Shown one piece after another: positions 8,769 through 17,471 of a DNA stretch of 64,000 nt. The notes under the pieces are model-generated. The model worked only from the letters and a program-made list of their open reading frames with translations, was not told the origin of the DNA and ran no database searches. Numbering within the stretch: position 1 is the first letter of the stretch; every line of letters begins with the position of its first letter. A program made the position numbers and the translations under genes. This stretch comes from Flavobacterium urumqiense. Lineage in GTDB: Bacteria > Bacteroidota > Bacteroidia > Flavobacteriales > Flavobacteriaceae. Where the stretch lies: contig NZ_FNVP01000001.1 of NCBI RefSeq assembly GCF_900108015.1, positions 1 through 64,000 of the forward strand. Reading direction: 5' to 3'.

Positions 8769-9562
8769 TATTCTGCAGATTGAATAGTAATAGGAAGAGA
8801 ATAAAGTACTCTAACTTTTTTACCATTTTGTTCACCAGGGTTCCATCTAGGACATTTGTTCAAAACACGAATAGCCTCTTTTCCTGTACCGTAACCAATA
8901 TCTCTGATTACTTTGATATCAGTTAATGAACCATCTTTTTCAACTACAAATGTTACATAAACTTTTCCTTTCAAGCCCTCTTCTTCAGGGGTTTGGTAAT
9001 TTTTACCTACATAAGAGTAAAATTTTTCCATACCGCCGGGAAACTCTGGTTTTACCTCGATACCAGCAGTATTATAAATTTGATTATCCTCTTCAACTAC
9101 TGCTGCAGGACCTGTACCTACTGGTTCAACCGTCAATTCAGCATCTGGATCCCCTTTAATAGTTTCAGCACCTAATTTCTTGTCTTTTATTTCAACAATT
9201 TTTGGTGGCTCTTCCGTTACTTCATCTGCCTTAGCCACTACTGGCTTCACAAATTTTACTTGATCCACTTTCGGAGGAGGTGGTGGAGGCGGAGGAAGAT
9301 CTTTTTTTATTTCTTCTTTCTTAGGCGGCAATTTTATTGCTGTGATTTTAGTATCTAATGCTACAGTATCATCTGAAGAATCAGGAAGAAGACTTACAAT
9401 AAGTGGAGTACTAACTGCAAGAGCAAAAACAATTGCGCCAAGCACAAGAGCTTTAACCGTAGTCTTGTTGTTGGTTTTTCTAAGCTCATAAGCACCGTAG
9501 GCCTTATTACGACCCTCGAATACAATATCAAGCCATTGGTTTGTGAATATATCTAATTTCAT
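8768..9562 (-). CDS. tonB: Energy transducer TonB
   Basis: A 264-residue TonB protein. The single inner-membrane anchor is at about residues 37-58 (ALVLGAIVFALAVSTPLIVS). The proline-rich periplasmic spacer includes KKDLPPPPPPPPKVDQVK, and the C-terminal TonB domain (about 175-264) has GLKGKVYVTFVVEKDGSLTD and VRVLYSLPITI. The N-terminal GRNKAYGAYELRK motif is typical of the Bacteroidota TonB type. It passes proton-motive energy from ExbB/ExbD to outer-membrane receptors. It is downstream of both exbD genes and overlaps the next gene by one base. Confidence 0.93.
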   Translation of the reverse strand: MKLDIFTNQWLDIVFEGRNKAYGAYELRKTNNKTTVKALVLGAIVFALAVSTPLIVSLLPDSSDDTVALDTKITAIKLPPKKEEIKKDLPPPPPPPPKVDQVKFVKPVVAKADEVTEEPPKIVEIKDKKLGAETIKGDPDAELTVEPVGTGPAAVVEEDNQIYNTAGIEVKPEFPGGMEKFYSYVGKNYQTPEEEGLKGKVYVTFVVEKDGSLTDIKVIRDIGYGTGKEAIRVLNKCPRWNPGEQNGKKVRVLYSLPITIQSAE

Positions 9563-9601
9563 TTTTCTTAGTTATTAGGTTATTGAGTAATAAGATAAAT
9601 C

Positions 9602-10150
9602 TTATTTACCTTCTAACAATTTCTGTTCCTCAGGAGTAAAATCATTTACGATAGCATATGTTGGTACATCTACAATCGCCATTTCATCTAGAATATCAAC
9701 TAAATTACGGTAATTTGATTTTTTACTTGGTTTGATAATCACAATCATCCCTTTATCTTTATTACCGGTATACTCTAGAACTGATTTTTTTCTTTTTTGT
9801 AATTCTTTACGAATCCCTTCTTTGCCATAAGAAATTTCTTTAGGACCAGCAATTGGTGTTGCTAATAAACCCATGTAATACGTCATTTTATTATTATCAC
9901 CTAATAATACAGTCATAGTACGGTTCTCATCAACCTTGATTGGCTTGTCCTTATTTTTATCGTCTTCCTTATCTGGCAAACCCAAACTCATCGATTGCGG
10001 TTTAGACAACGTAGTAGTTAGCATGAAAAAAGTAATCAATAAGAAAGCTAAATCCACCATAGCAGTTAAATCTACTTTTGAGCCTGATTTTTTACTTCTT
10101 ACCTTTCCACCTTTTTTGCCACCACCGTCGCCGGTATTTAATTCAGCCAT
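9602..10150 (-). CDS. exbD: ExbD/TolR-type biopolymer transport protein (second copy)
   Basis: A 182-residue ExbD/TolR protein with a lysine/glycine-rich N-terminal tail, one membrane helix (about residues 28-48) carrying the proton-path aspartate in VDLTAMVDLAFLLITFFM, and a periplasmic domain ending in NDFTPEEQKLLEGK. The second of two tandem exbD genes, 15 nt after the first stop. Tandem divergent ExbD copies are common in Bacteroidota Ton operons and may form mixed dimers in the ExbB pore. Confidence 0.9.
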   Translation of the reverse strand: MAELNTGDGGGKKGGKVRSKKSGSKVDLTAMVDLAFLLITFFMLTTTLSKPQSMSLGLPDKEDDKNKDKPIKVDENRTMTVLLGDNNKMTYYMGLLATPIAGPKEISYGKEGIRKELQKRKKSVLEYTGNKDKGMIVIIKPSKKSNYRNLVDILDEMAIVDVPTYAIVNDFTPEEQKLLEGK

Positions 10151-10165
10151 TTTAGTGTATTTTTT

Positions 10166-10780
10166 TTAGTTTTTTTCTTTTGCTTTTAAACCAGTAACTA
10201 AAGAGAAGTTATTGATTTTTTGGTCCTGTAGAATATCCATAATTCTGAATATAGCTGGATACTCTTCTTTTGCATCACCTTTTATAGCAATCTGCAACTC
10301 TTTATCATCTACTTCAATATTCGCAATACGAGCATTGTAGATCCATTCTTTCAATTGATTATCAAGTGAGTCTTTAGGAATACCTGGCTGCAAACCTTCT
10401 TTACTTCTTTCTGCAGTTTTCATTCCAATCAATTGCTTAAGATTTGCAATCGGCACTCCAATCCCTTCCATTAATGCAAATTTTGAAGATTCGTCTTCTG
10501 TAAATGCAACACCATACTTTTGACCCATCAATTCAAGCGTTCTTTTACGAACCTCTCTACCTTTTAAATCAAAAAACACCTTGCCTTTTCCTATCGTTAT
10601 CGTAGCCAAATCCGTTTCCGGGAGCTTTGTTTGAACTTGCGAAGCAGGAGTATCTACTGGCAATGCTTCCGGAATCTTAGCTGTAGCAGTCAAAATAAAG
10701 AAAGTCAGCAAAAGAAAAGCCACATCACACATAGCTGTCATATCAATAGACGCCGCTTTTTTGGACATTTTTATAGCCAT
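10166..10780 (-). CDS. exbD: ExbD/TolR-type biopolymer transport protein (first copy)
   Basis: A 204-residue ExbD/TolR protein. The single membrane helix (about residues 15-36) contains the conserved aspartate in IDMTAMCDVAFLLLTFFI. The periplasmic part is longer than in the second copy and has an insertion (MGQKYGVAFTEDESSKFA...). The closing helices include FRIMDILQDQKINNFSLVTGLK, the TolR-like dimer region. It follows exbB after a 76-nt gap containing a strong inverted repeat (10797-10845). Confidence 0.9.
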   Translation of the reverse strand: MAIKMSKKAASIDMTAMCDVAFLLLTFFILTATAKIPEALPVDTPASQVQTKLPETDLATITIGKGKVFFDLKGREVRKRTLELMGQKYGVAFTEDESSKFALMEGIGVPIANLKQLIGMKTAERSKEGLQPGIPKDSLDNQLKEWIYNARIANIEVDDKELQIAIKGDAKEEYPAIFRIMDILQDQKINNFSLVTGLKAKEKN

Positions 10781-10796
10781 TAATATATTTTTTAAT

Positions 10797-10845
10797 ATTT
10801 ATAAGAAAATAGCTCTCATTACAAGATTGCTATTTTCTTATAAAT
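10797..10845 (-). promoter_or_regulatory. 17-bp inverted repeat between exbB and exbD
   Basis: Arms 10797-10813 and 10829-10845 are exact reverse complements (ATTTATAAGAAAATAGC), with a 15-nt loop. In the minus-strand mRNA it follows the exbB stop by 12 nt and precedes the exbD ATG by about 17 nt. It lacks a clean U-run, so an mRNA-stabilising or partial termination hairpin is more likely than a full terminator. Such a device could keep ExbB in excess over ExbD. Confidence 0.6.
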
Positions 10846-10856
10846 TAAATTATTAA

Positions 10857-11675
10857 TTATTTTTGAGTACTTCTGTAGTGTCTGTAAGTATTTACAATTG
10901 TATTACCAGCCTCATCAATAGAATAAGTCAAAGTATCAATTTTAGAAGTAAAAAAGTTGTAAGCAACAATAGCTAACGCTGAAGTAGATATACCTGTTGC
11001 AGTGTTGATCAATGCTTCAGAAATACCATTTGCAAGTGCAGCTTGATCTGGAGTTCCAGCAGAAGCCAAAGCACCAAACGCTTTAATCATCCCTGTAACT
11101 GTTCCTAACAAACCTGCAAGAGTTCCTAATGAAACTAAAGTAGAAAGAATAGTCATGTGTTTTTCCAACATTGGCATTTCTAATGAAGTAGCTTCTTCAA
11201 TTTCTTTGTGAATAGTTTCTGCAGCAGCTTCGCTATCTAAACCTTCTTTTTTAACGTCTTGGTATTTCAACAAAGCAGATTTTATTGCATTTGCAACAGA
11301 ACCTTTTTGTTTATCACATAATGAGATAGCACCATCGATATCTCCAGTAGTAATGTTATTTTGAACATTTTTCATGAACATATCTAAATTTCCTTTCCCA
11401 GCTGCTTTAGAAATTACTGCATAACGCTCAAAAGAAAATACAATAACCATTAATAAACATCCTAATAAAATAGGCACAATTGGACCACCTTTGTAAACCA
11501 TTGCCAAGTAATTCCCTGGTATTGGGTGACCAGTATTAACGCCACCTTCGAAATTAGCACCATTACCCATTATAAAATTCCATACTATCCATCCAACAAA
11601 AACACATGCAACAATAATGATTCCTGAAATCATTCCTCCTCCTTTTGATCCGTTTTCTTTTTTAACGTTTGCCAT
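10857..11675 (-). CDS. exbB: MotA/TolQ/ExbB proton channel protein
   Basis: A 272-residue ExbB/TolQ protein, the proton-channel scaffold of the Ton complex. There is an extra N-terminal membrane segment (about residues 16-37), then GGPIVPILLGCLLMVIVFSFER (about 64-85), a cytoplasmic loop, and the paired helices with the family signature TLVSLGTLAGLLGTVTGMIK (about 181-200) and NTATGISTSALAIVAYNFF. Length and order match Bacteroidota ExbB. First gene of the Ton operon, with a promoter-like box upstream at 11736-11743. Confidence 0.92.
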   Translation of the reverse strand: MANVKKENGSKGGGMISGIIIVACVFVGWIVWNFIMGNGANFEGGVNTGHPIPGNYLAMVYKGGPIVPILLGCLLMVIVFSFERYAVISKAAGKGNLDMFMKNVQNNITTGDIDGAISLCDKQKGSVANAIKSALLKYQDVKKEGLDSEAAAETIHKEIEEATSLEMPMLEKHMTILSTLVSLGTLAGLLGTVTGMIKAFGALASAGTPDQAALANGISEALINTATGISTSALAIVAYNFFTSKIDTLTYSIDEAGNTIVNTYRHYRSTQK

Positions 11676-11735
11676 TTTTTTTTAATTTTAATAGTTTTAA
11701 ATAATAATCTTTAATAATAATAACTTGTAGTGGAG

Positions 11736-11743
11736 CAAATTTA
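11736..11743 (-). promoter_or_regulatory. Candidate -7 box of the exbB operon promoter
   Basis: On the minus strand TAAATTTG matches the Bacteroidota -7 consensus TAnnTTTG exactly, about 60 nt before the exbB ATG. The expected -33 TTTG is not clear (only a T-rich tract upstream), so this is a moderate call. The remaining DNA from 11744 to about 12017 is AT-rich and shows nothing I can name. Confidence 0.4.
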
Positions 11744-12017
11744 TATTTTTAGTTTAAATAAAAAAACTTTTTTTTATTTTATTACAATTAATTTTATTTC
11801 AATAAATACCCTGCCTTTCATTACTTTGCGTTTATATCAAAATATATAATAAATTTAAGCGTTTAACTTATATAAATATACTGTATTATGAAATATAGTG
11901 ACAATCTGCTAATGTACAAGCAGAAGATAAATAAAATATTTTTTTTAACAATTCTTAACAAAAAAGCAATAAAGCAATAGTAATCACTAAAATTAAACTC
12001 ATTTTAAAAAAAATAAT

Positions 12018-12049
12018 ACCTCTAAAATAATTTAAATTTTTTGAGAGGT
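12018..12049 (-). terminator. Weak hairpin downstream of the transposase remnant
   Basis: ACCTCT (12018-12023) pairs with AGAGGT (12044-12049), extended by A/T pairs. On the minus strand the hairpin is followed by a T-rich tract. It lies 40 nt past the C-terminal end of the decayed transposase and may be its old terminator or part of the element end. Confidence 0.35.
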
Positions 12050-12089
12050 TCGCTTATTTACTTATTCTAAGATCTTGATATAAAACTTT

Positions 12090-12900
12090 TTAAGTGTTCA
12101 TGATTATGTTTATAAGTAGTTCAAAAATGTTTTCCTTATGAATTAACCTATTAATTCGGTAACTACACTCGTCTAAATGCTTCTGAATAGGCTCTTTATG
12201 AATTTAAGAAAAAGTATTTCTCCACCAAGATTTTACCTGATGAATTATAGTATGTAATTATTTTGAAGATGCTTTTTCACTCTTTATCTGTTTTTAATCA
12301 AACTTTTTTTTAATGGATTATAACTAGTCCATTTGTTTGTTTTTATTGTCGAAGATTTACAAATATTTTGCGTATTTCTTCATACGGATAATCTTCAAGT
12401 TGGTCAAAATAAGCTTTTTTGATTGCGCCAATATCATTTGTTTCAACGGCGATTATCAACTTTTTTTTGAATCATTGCTTCTTCCTTACTTAAGCTCTTC
12501 TGTACCACCAAAACAAGTTTATTAACAAAAACCAGACCAATTATTGGCTGTAAACCACTACTTGTCATACTGATTCTAACTTTTTTAATAAAATTAGTGC
12601 CTTAGTGCTACTGATTTTTTATCGTTTTGCTTTTTGTTTTTGTGGGGAAACCTTTTGTGGTTGCACGCATCTCAAAGACAATTATAGATGCTTTTCTCAA
12701 ACCTAATCGAACTCTGTGAAAAATAGTATCTACAATCGGACATTCAATATGACGGCATGTGTTTCATTCTCTTGCGAAATTCTTTTTATAGATAGTGAAT
12801 TTTGTGTCATTGCATTTTACACATGTAAACCCTTCTTTCCACTTTATTTCTGCTAAATATTCTAAACAATATAAATCTGTTTTGATCTTATCGGAAAATT
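12090..12900 (-). pseudogene. Decayed IS1595-type (ISXO2-like) transposase
   Basis: No intact frame exists, but minus-strand translation in shifting frames gives an ordered series of IS1595-family pieces. The N-terminal zinc-ribbon region (12900-12640) reads YLAEIKWKEGFTCVKCNDTKF, then a stop, then TCRHIECPIVDTIFHRVRLG. Around 12570-12540 is KKVRISMTSSGLQPIIGLV. At about 12520-12465 is CFGGTEELK-stop-GRSNDSKK, the usual GGxEExKxGRS block. A shift in an A-run leads to LIIAVETNDIGAIKKAYFDQ. The C-terminal part (12265-12090) reads LHTIIHQVKSWWRN and EPIQKHLDECSYRINRL with two stops. At least three stops and two frameshifts make it non-functional. The terminal inverted repeats were not found. Confidence 0.75.
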
Positions 12901-12982
12901 ATAAAATACGTTCTCCTGTGAATTTTTCCAAACCTAAAATTTCAAGTAATTGTCAGAACAGATTAAAAAAATTTATTAAATC

Positions 12983-13282
12983 ATGAATAAAAAAGATGCT
13001 TCCATAAAAAAATTAATGAAGAGTACAATTCAAAAAGGGAAAGTATCATTTTAGACGGAGCTATACTTGATGGTGAAGCGTTAGCTGATACTCAAGTCAA
13101 AATACCTGTAAAAACAATTTAATATTGAAGGGGAAATCGTCATTGTTAAAACGGGTCAATTCATAAAAATTGAGAAAAATACCACTGTTCAATATTCGAA
13201 TCCTTTTGAAGAACCTTGCACACATATTGCCAGTTGCAAACTGGCTTTCTATTTTACGAAAGTGCATCGCGAAGAAGATTAA
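12983..13282 (+). pseudogene. Broken small gene of unknown family
   Basis: From ATG at 12983 three plus-strand frames can be joined: MNKKDASIKK, then INEEYNSKRESIILDGAILDG...VKIPVKTI, then NIEGEIVIVKTGQFIKIEKN...CKLAFYFTKVHREED ending at TAA 13280-13282. The breaks fall at an A-run near 13010 and at a CAATTTAA near 13120. Each piece looks protein-like (charged, alternating hydrophobic), and together they would make about 95 residues. I do not recognise the family. Decay is likely given the dead transposase beside it, although sequencing errors in homopolymers could also cause the breaks. Confidence 0.45.
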
Positions 13283-13289
13283 TTACAAC

Positions 13290-13332
13290 AATCAAAATTC
13301 AACTTTATTGCTCTTGTTGTTGAATTTTGATT
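13290..13332. terminator. Bidirectional terminator downstream of kmo
   Basis: Perfect 14-bp arms AATCAAAATTCAAC (13290-13303) and GTTGAATTTTGATT (13319-13332) lie between the broken small gene (plus) and the end of kmo (minus). Confidence 0.7.
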
Positions 13333-13340
13333 ACTATTTT

Positions 13341-14681
13341 TTATTCTAAAAGAGATAAAATTTTATTTTCCACTTCTTTACTGTCCCAGATACTTTCTAT
13401 GTTTTCCATTCTTACAACTTCTTCCATAATTGCGTTTTGATAATCTCCGATCGCCAAAGCCTCAGCATAAGGACGATCACTGAATGTCACTCTGCTGTAA
13501 AGCGGAATCCATTTTTCAGGATATTTATCAGAAAATGATTTTTCAATTTTCTTTTGCAACAAGAATTTCTCATCAGCTGTTTTAGAACTCATTTCCATAA
13601 AATTGCGATATGAAAGTTCCGCAATCGCATCAGCATTGGGTTTACGGGATTTTTCATATTCTGAAAAAATTGTTTTCCAATCATCGCCATATTTTTCAAT
13701 CATTTCATAAAGTACCGAAATGTCTTCAAAACCAGCATTCATTCCTTGTCCGTAAAATGGTACAATAGCGTGACAGGCATCGCCAATTAAGGCAACTTTA
13801 TCATGATAAGTCCAAGGAAAGCATTTCATGGTTACTAACGTGCTCGTTGGATTTTTGAAAAAATCTTCAGCTAATTTTGGAATAACATCAATCGTATCGG
13901 GTAAATTCTTTTCGAAAAACTCCTCGACCAATTTCCTGTCTGTCAAAAATGCAAAAGAGTTTTCTCCTTCAAAAGGCATAAACAAAGTACAGGTAAAACT
14001 GCCGTCTAAATTAGGCAGCGCAATCAGCATGTACTCGCCTCGTGGCCATATATGAAAGGAATTCTTGTCTAATTTATGAGAAGCATCAGCATTTGCAGGA
14101 ATATTCAATTCCTTATAACCCATATTTAAAAATTCCTGTGAGTAATTAAACATATTCTGGCGTTGCATACGGTGACGTATTCTTGAAAAAGCACCGTCGG
14201 CACCAAAAACCATATCGTATTTTTTATCTTCCCATGCACCTCTTTCCGTTTCACCAATGTGCAAAGTCGCATCATCTAAAGTTACATCCCAAATTTTATG
14301 TTCAAAGAAGAATTCAGCACCCGCATTTTCAGCTAAATCTATCATTTTCCTATTCAAACTACCTCTCGAAATCGAATAAATAGATTCTCCTTCCTGACCG
14401 TAATTCTGAAAATTAAGTTTATCAACTAAATGTATGGCGCGTTTGTCCATAGGAATTGCAATAGTTCGAACATCATCTCCCACTCCAACGGCATCTAACG
14501 CTTTCCAACCACGGTTTGACATTGCCAAATTTATGGAACGACCCGAAAATTGAATTTGTCGAATATCTGGACTACGATCATAAATGTGAACAGTATGGCC
14601 CGCTTTACGGAGGTAAATAGCCAATAAGGAACCAACTAATCCGGAACCAACAATTGCTATTTTTTTAGGAGTTTGCATCAA
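13341..14681 (-). CDS. kmo: Kynurenine 3-monooxygenase
   Basis: A 446-residue FAD-dependent aromatic hydroxylase converting L-kynurenine to 3-hydroxykynurenine with NADPH and O2. The N-terminal dinucleotide motif is IAIVGSGLVGSLLAIYLRKA (about residues 8-27). The DG motif is MVFGADGAFSRIRHRMQ, and the second FAD motif is VALIGDACHAIVPFYGQGMN (about 312). Length and the RSINLAMSNRGWKALDAVG block are typical of KMO. kynU, the next step, lies at 20.3 kb on the same strand, so the genes are in one neighbourhood but not one operon. The pathway probably feeds quinolinate and NAD synthesis or tryptophan breakdown. Confidence 0.93.
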   Translation of the reverse strand: MMQTPKKIAIVGSGLVGSLLAIYLRKAGHTVHIYDRSPDIRQIQFSGRSINLAMSNRGWKALDAVGVGDDVRTIAIPMDKRAIHLVDKLNFQNYGQEGESIYSISRGSLNRKMIDLAENAGAEFFFEHKIWDVTLDDATLHIGETERGAWEDKKYDMVFGADGAFSRIRHRMQRQNMFNYSQEFLNMGYKELNIPANADASHKLDKNSFHIWPRGEYMLIALPNLDGSFTCTLFMPFEGENSFAFLTDRKLVEEFFEKNLPDTIDVIPKLAEDFFKNPTSTLVTMKCFPWTYHDKVALIGDACHAIVPFYGQGMNAGFEDISVLYEMIEKYGDDWKTIFSEYEKSRKPNADAIAELSYRNFMEMSSKTADEKFLLQKKIEKSFSDKYPEKWIPLYSRVTFSDRPYAEALAIGDYQNAIMEEVVRMENIESIWDSKEVENKILSLLE

Positions 14682-14752
14682 GAAAAATGTAAGTGTAAGT
14701 TGGCAAAATTAAGTAATAATCAACAGAATCAGGCAATTTAACAGCTTTATTT

Positions 14753-14840
14753 GGGCGTGACCCTCCCAAAAAAGTCGGGTCGTGCTTTTCGTTGCAATCC
14801 ACGCTAAAAAGCGTGGGATTTCCACTTCAATCCCTCACGC
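14753..14840 (-). repeat. Copy of the ~90-nt GGGCGTGACC...CCCTCACGC repeat
   Basis: Begins GGGCGTGACCC, contains TCGGGTCGTGCTTTTCGTTG and CAATCCACGCTAAAAAGCGT, and ends CAATCCCTCACGC. It is in the same orientation as 45239-45337 and inverted relative to 191-273. An internal hairpin (CCACGC TAAAAA GCGTGG) is clear. It sits alone between kmo and the acylase gene. Confidence 0.65.
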
Positions 14841-14917
14841 AAATCCTGCTATCAACTTAATCAGTTTCAATCAGAAAAGCTAAAAATCCGTATAATCACA
14901 GCTTTTATACCTATATA

Positions 14918-17302
14918 TTATTTGGCCCTGAAAACTAATTTCGTCGAAGTCTTTACAATCTCCGCTTTATTCAGTTTCATTTTTCTAAACTTTCCGGCAT
15001 TGTACAGAACAGACTGATCATTATAATGAGAACTCAACGGATTTCCGGATTGTCCTGTTGGCAAAATACTCCAACTGTTTTCTATATCCGAAAAATCAAT
15101 AATTCTTCTCGTTGACGGACCTCCTTTTATCACGTATTTTGCATCATCGGTATAATCGAAATACTGATTATTGATCACTTCATTTGCACCCGCAACTTCA
15201 AAAGGACCCACATTAAAAATACGTCTTAACGCCGCCACCTTTCCCAATGGATGCTGATACTCCAAAACATGCACTCGATTCCATGTCCACGAAGAAACTG
15301 AATTTCCCAGTTGTTTCTCCAACGACATCATCGCTTCTTTAAAAGATTTCGAAACAATCTGGCTCCTTGTCTCTTTCACACTTTTACTCGAAATGTTATC
15401 CCACCAAAGTGAATTTTCATTCGCCATTTGTTTCGCCACTATTTGTTTCATGATATGCGTTCCTAAAAACTGCTTGAAATTAGCTACACCAAGTTCGTCT
15501 TCAAAGGTGTTTTTTAAATAAAAATAAATCCATTTATTGTAAATTGTCGGAGCCACATCATTCAGATTATTAGATCCTTTCCAAGATTTTAAAACAGTGA
15601 TGGCTTCTTTTTCATTTTTAGAAAGCACATTGTAATCCACATTCGAAATTAAATTCTTCACTACTTCTGGTGTAACTATTGAAGTATTATCGAAAGTCAT
15701 TTTGCTTACAGACTCTTTATCCCAATTGGATTTTGGGTCTAACAATTGTGTGATTCTTCTAGCTCTGTCTTCTGGCAGATAATAACCAGGATATAAAAAT
15801 CCATCAATCGGTTCCGGCTGATTATTGGCAGAATATATATAATTCCAAGCTGGATTCTCCGCCGACGGATTTTTGGAGAAATCCAAATATTCAGTAATAT
15901 CATCTTTACCGCTGGCGCCATCCAAAATAAAATTAGTGTTCACCCCTTCATTATGCTTGTATAATTTCCCAGTAGCCCACCAAGCGACGTTTCCTTTAGC
16001 ATCGCCATACATCACATTCAATCCCGGCGCAGCTATCAAAGCCACTCCTTTGTGAAAATCATCTTTGCTTTTAGCATGTGACAGCATATAAACCGCATCA
16101 AGAATTTGAATTGGTTGTTGTGTATAAATCCAAGACATTGCAACCGGTTTATCTTTATTTAAACCGTCGATCATATCATTCATAACGGGTCCGTGTCGGC
16201 TCACTTTTAAATTCAAAACCACATTGGTAGAATCTTTTACTTTTATGATTTTTTTCCTAGTTTCGTAATTACTGAATCCACTTGGTGTTCTATATTTATT
16301 GGCATCATAAGGATTATTTTCTTCTTGATACAAATCGATATCATCATTTTCAAACATCGTTAAACCATACGCGTATTCTCTATTATGACCTAATAAAGGA
16401 AACGGTGTTCCCGCCAGATAACAACCGTACAACTCAAAATCTGGTGTTACGATATGGGCTTCATACCAAGTTCCTGGCTGTGAAAATCCAATATGGGGAT
16501 CATTGGCAAAAATCACTTTGCCGTTTTTCGTCTTCTGTGGTGCAATTACCCAACTGTTACTTCCCACAAAAGGAGGAATTGGAGATTGGTCTAAAAGAGA
16601 AGCTACTGAATTAGCAATTGCGACATATTCCTGAGGTTGTTTTTTGGCATTTTTAATTCGGGTGGTATTAAATGAACCATCAATACCAAAATCCTTGAGA
16701 TAATTCATTCCGTATTTATTTCGAATGTCAGTCAACAACGGATCCGATTTTTGAGCCATTGCAAAACTAAAAGACATATAACCAAAGATATTATAAACGT
16801 CTTTTATAGTAAAATTTTCTTTCTTAACGCCAACCAGACTGAACTCAATCGGAGTTTTCCCCTCGTTAATATATTGATTTATTCCATCCAAATATGCCAT
16901 CGTCAATTGATAACTTGGACTATTTTTATCCAAAGCTGCGATTGCTTTTGCAGAAGCTTCTTCGATTCCGAGTCCCGCAAAAAACTTATCGTTTTTTAAA
17001 GCAACCGAACCAAATATTTCTGATAATCGTCCCGGAGCAATACGTCGCATCAATTCCATTTGCCACAATCGATCTTGCGCATGGACGTAACCCAACGCTT
17101 CCATTGCGTCTTTTGAGTTATTGGCATAAATATGAGGCACTCCAAATTCATCAAAATAAACCGTAGTTTCTTCCTGGATATTTTTCAATTGCACTTCGCC
17201 TTCGTATTTTGGTTTTAAATAAAAACCATAAACTACTAAAGCTATTGTTATAACGACTACTAACGAAAGTAAAACCAGAAGGACTTTTTTGAGTTTTTTC
17301 AT
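14918..17302 (-). CDS. Penicillin acylase family protein
   Basis: A 794-residue Ntn-hydrolase precursor of the penicillin/aculeacin acylase family. An N-terminal membrane or signal segment (about residues 5-27) points to export. The alpha-part block GYVHAQDRLWQMELMRR is at about 70-86. The autoproteolytic junction and new N-terminal serine are in PPFVGSNSWVIAP (about 240-252), followed by the beta-chain blocks FANDPHIGFSQPGTWYEAH and SRHGPVMND. The C-terminal end has AGANEVINNQYFDY and GQSGNPLSSHYNDQ. Members cleave amide bonds of acylated amino compounds, including homoserine lactones; the substrate here is unknown. It is monocistronic. Confidence 0.88.
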   Translation of the reverse strand: MKKLKKVLLVLLSLVVVITIALVVYGFYLKPKYEGEVQLKNIQEETTVYFDEFGVPHIYANNSKDAMEALGYVHAQDRLWQMELMRRIAPGRLSEIFGSVALKNDKFFAGLGIEEASAKAIAALDKNSPSYQLTMAYLDGINQYINEGKTPIEFSLVGVKKENFTIKDVYNIFGYMSFSFAMAQKSDPLLTDIRNKYGMNYLKDFGIDGSFNTTRIKNAKKQPQEYVAIANSVASLLDQSPIPPFVGSNSWVIAPQKTKNGKVIFANDPHIGFSQPGTWYEAHIVTPDFELYGCYLAGTPFPLLGHNREYAYGLTMFENDDIDLYQEENNPYDANKYRTPSGFSNYETRKKIIKVKDSTNVVLNLKVSRHGPVMNDMIDGLNKDKPVAMSWIYTQQPIQILDAVYMLSHAKSKDDFHKGVALIAAPGLNVMYGDAKGNVAWWATGKLYKHNEGVNTNFILDGASGKDDITEYLDFSKNPSAENPAWNYIYSANNQPEPIDGFLYPGYYLPEDRARRITQLLDPKSNWDKESVSKMTFDNTSIVTPEVVKNLISNVDYNVLSKNEKEAITVLKSWKGSNNLNDVAPTIYNKWIYFYLKNTFEDELGVANFKQFLGTHIMKQIVAKQMANENSLWWDNISSKSVKETRSQIVSKSFKEAMMSLEKQLGNSVSSWTWNRVHVLEYQHPLGKVAALRRIFNVGPFEVAGANEVINNQYFDYTDDAKYVIKGGPSTRRIIDFSDIENSWSILPTGQSGNPLSSHYNDQSVLYNAGKFRKMKLNKAEIVKTSTKLVFRAK

Positions 17303-17471
17303 GTTTAAATAAATTGGTAAACAAATATATATGATTTGTACGTTATTTTAAACAATTTATTTTTTGATTCCTTTTTGTCATAAAAAACGATTTTATATTA
17401 ATATATTTATTTTGTTCCATTTATTTCGAAATTAATTAAACAAAAAGTATATTTGTTTTAAATTAAAAAAC

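Noticed and set aside
12795..12986. 63-codon plus-strand frame
   Set aside because: It runs antisense to the zinc-ribbon end of the decayed transposase and has no protein-like pattern.
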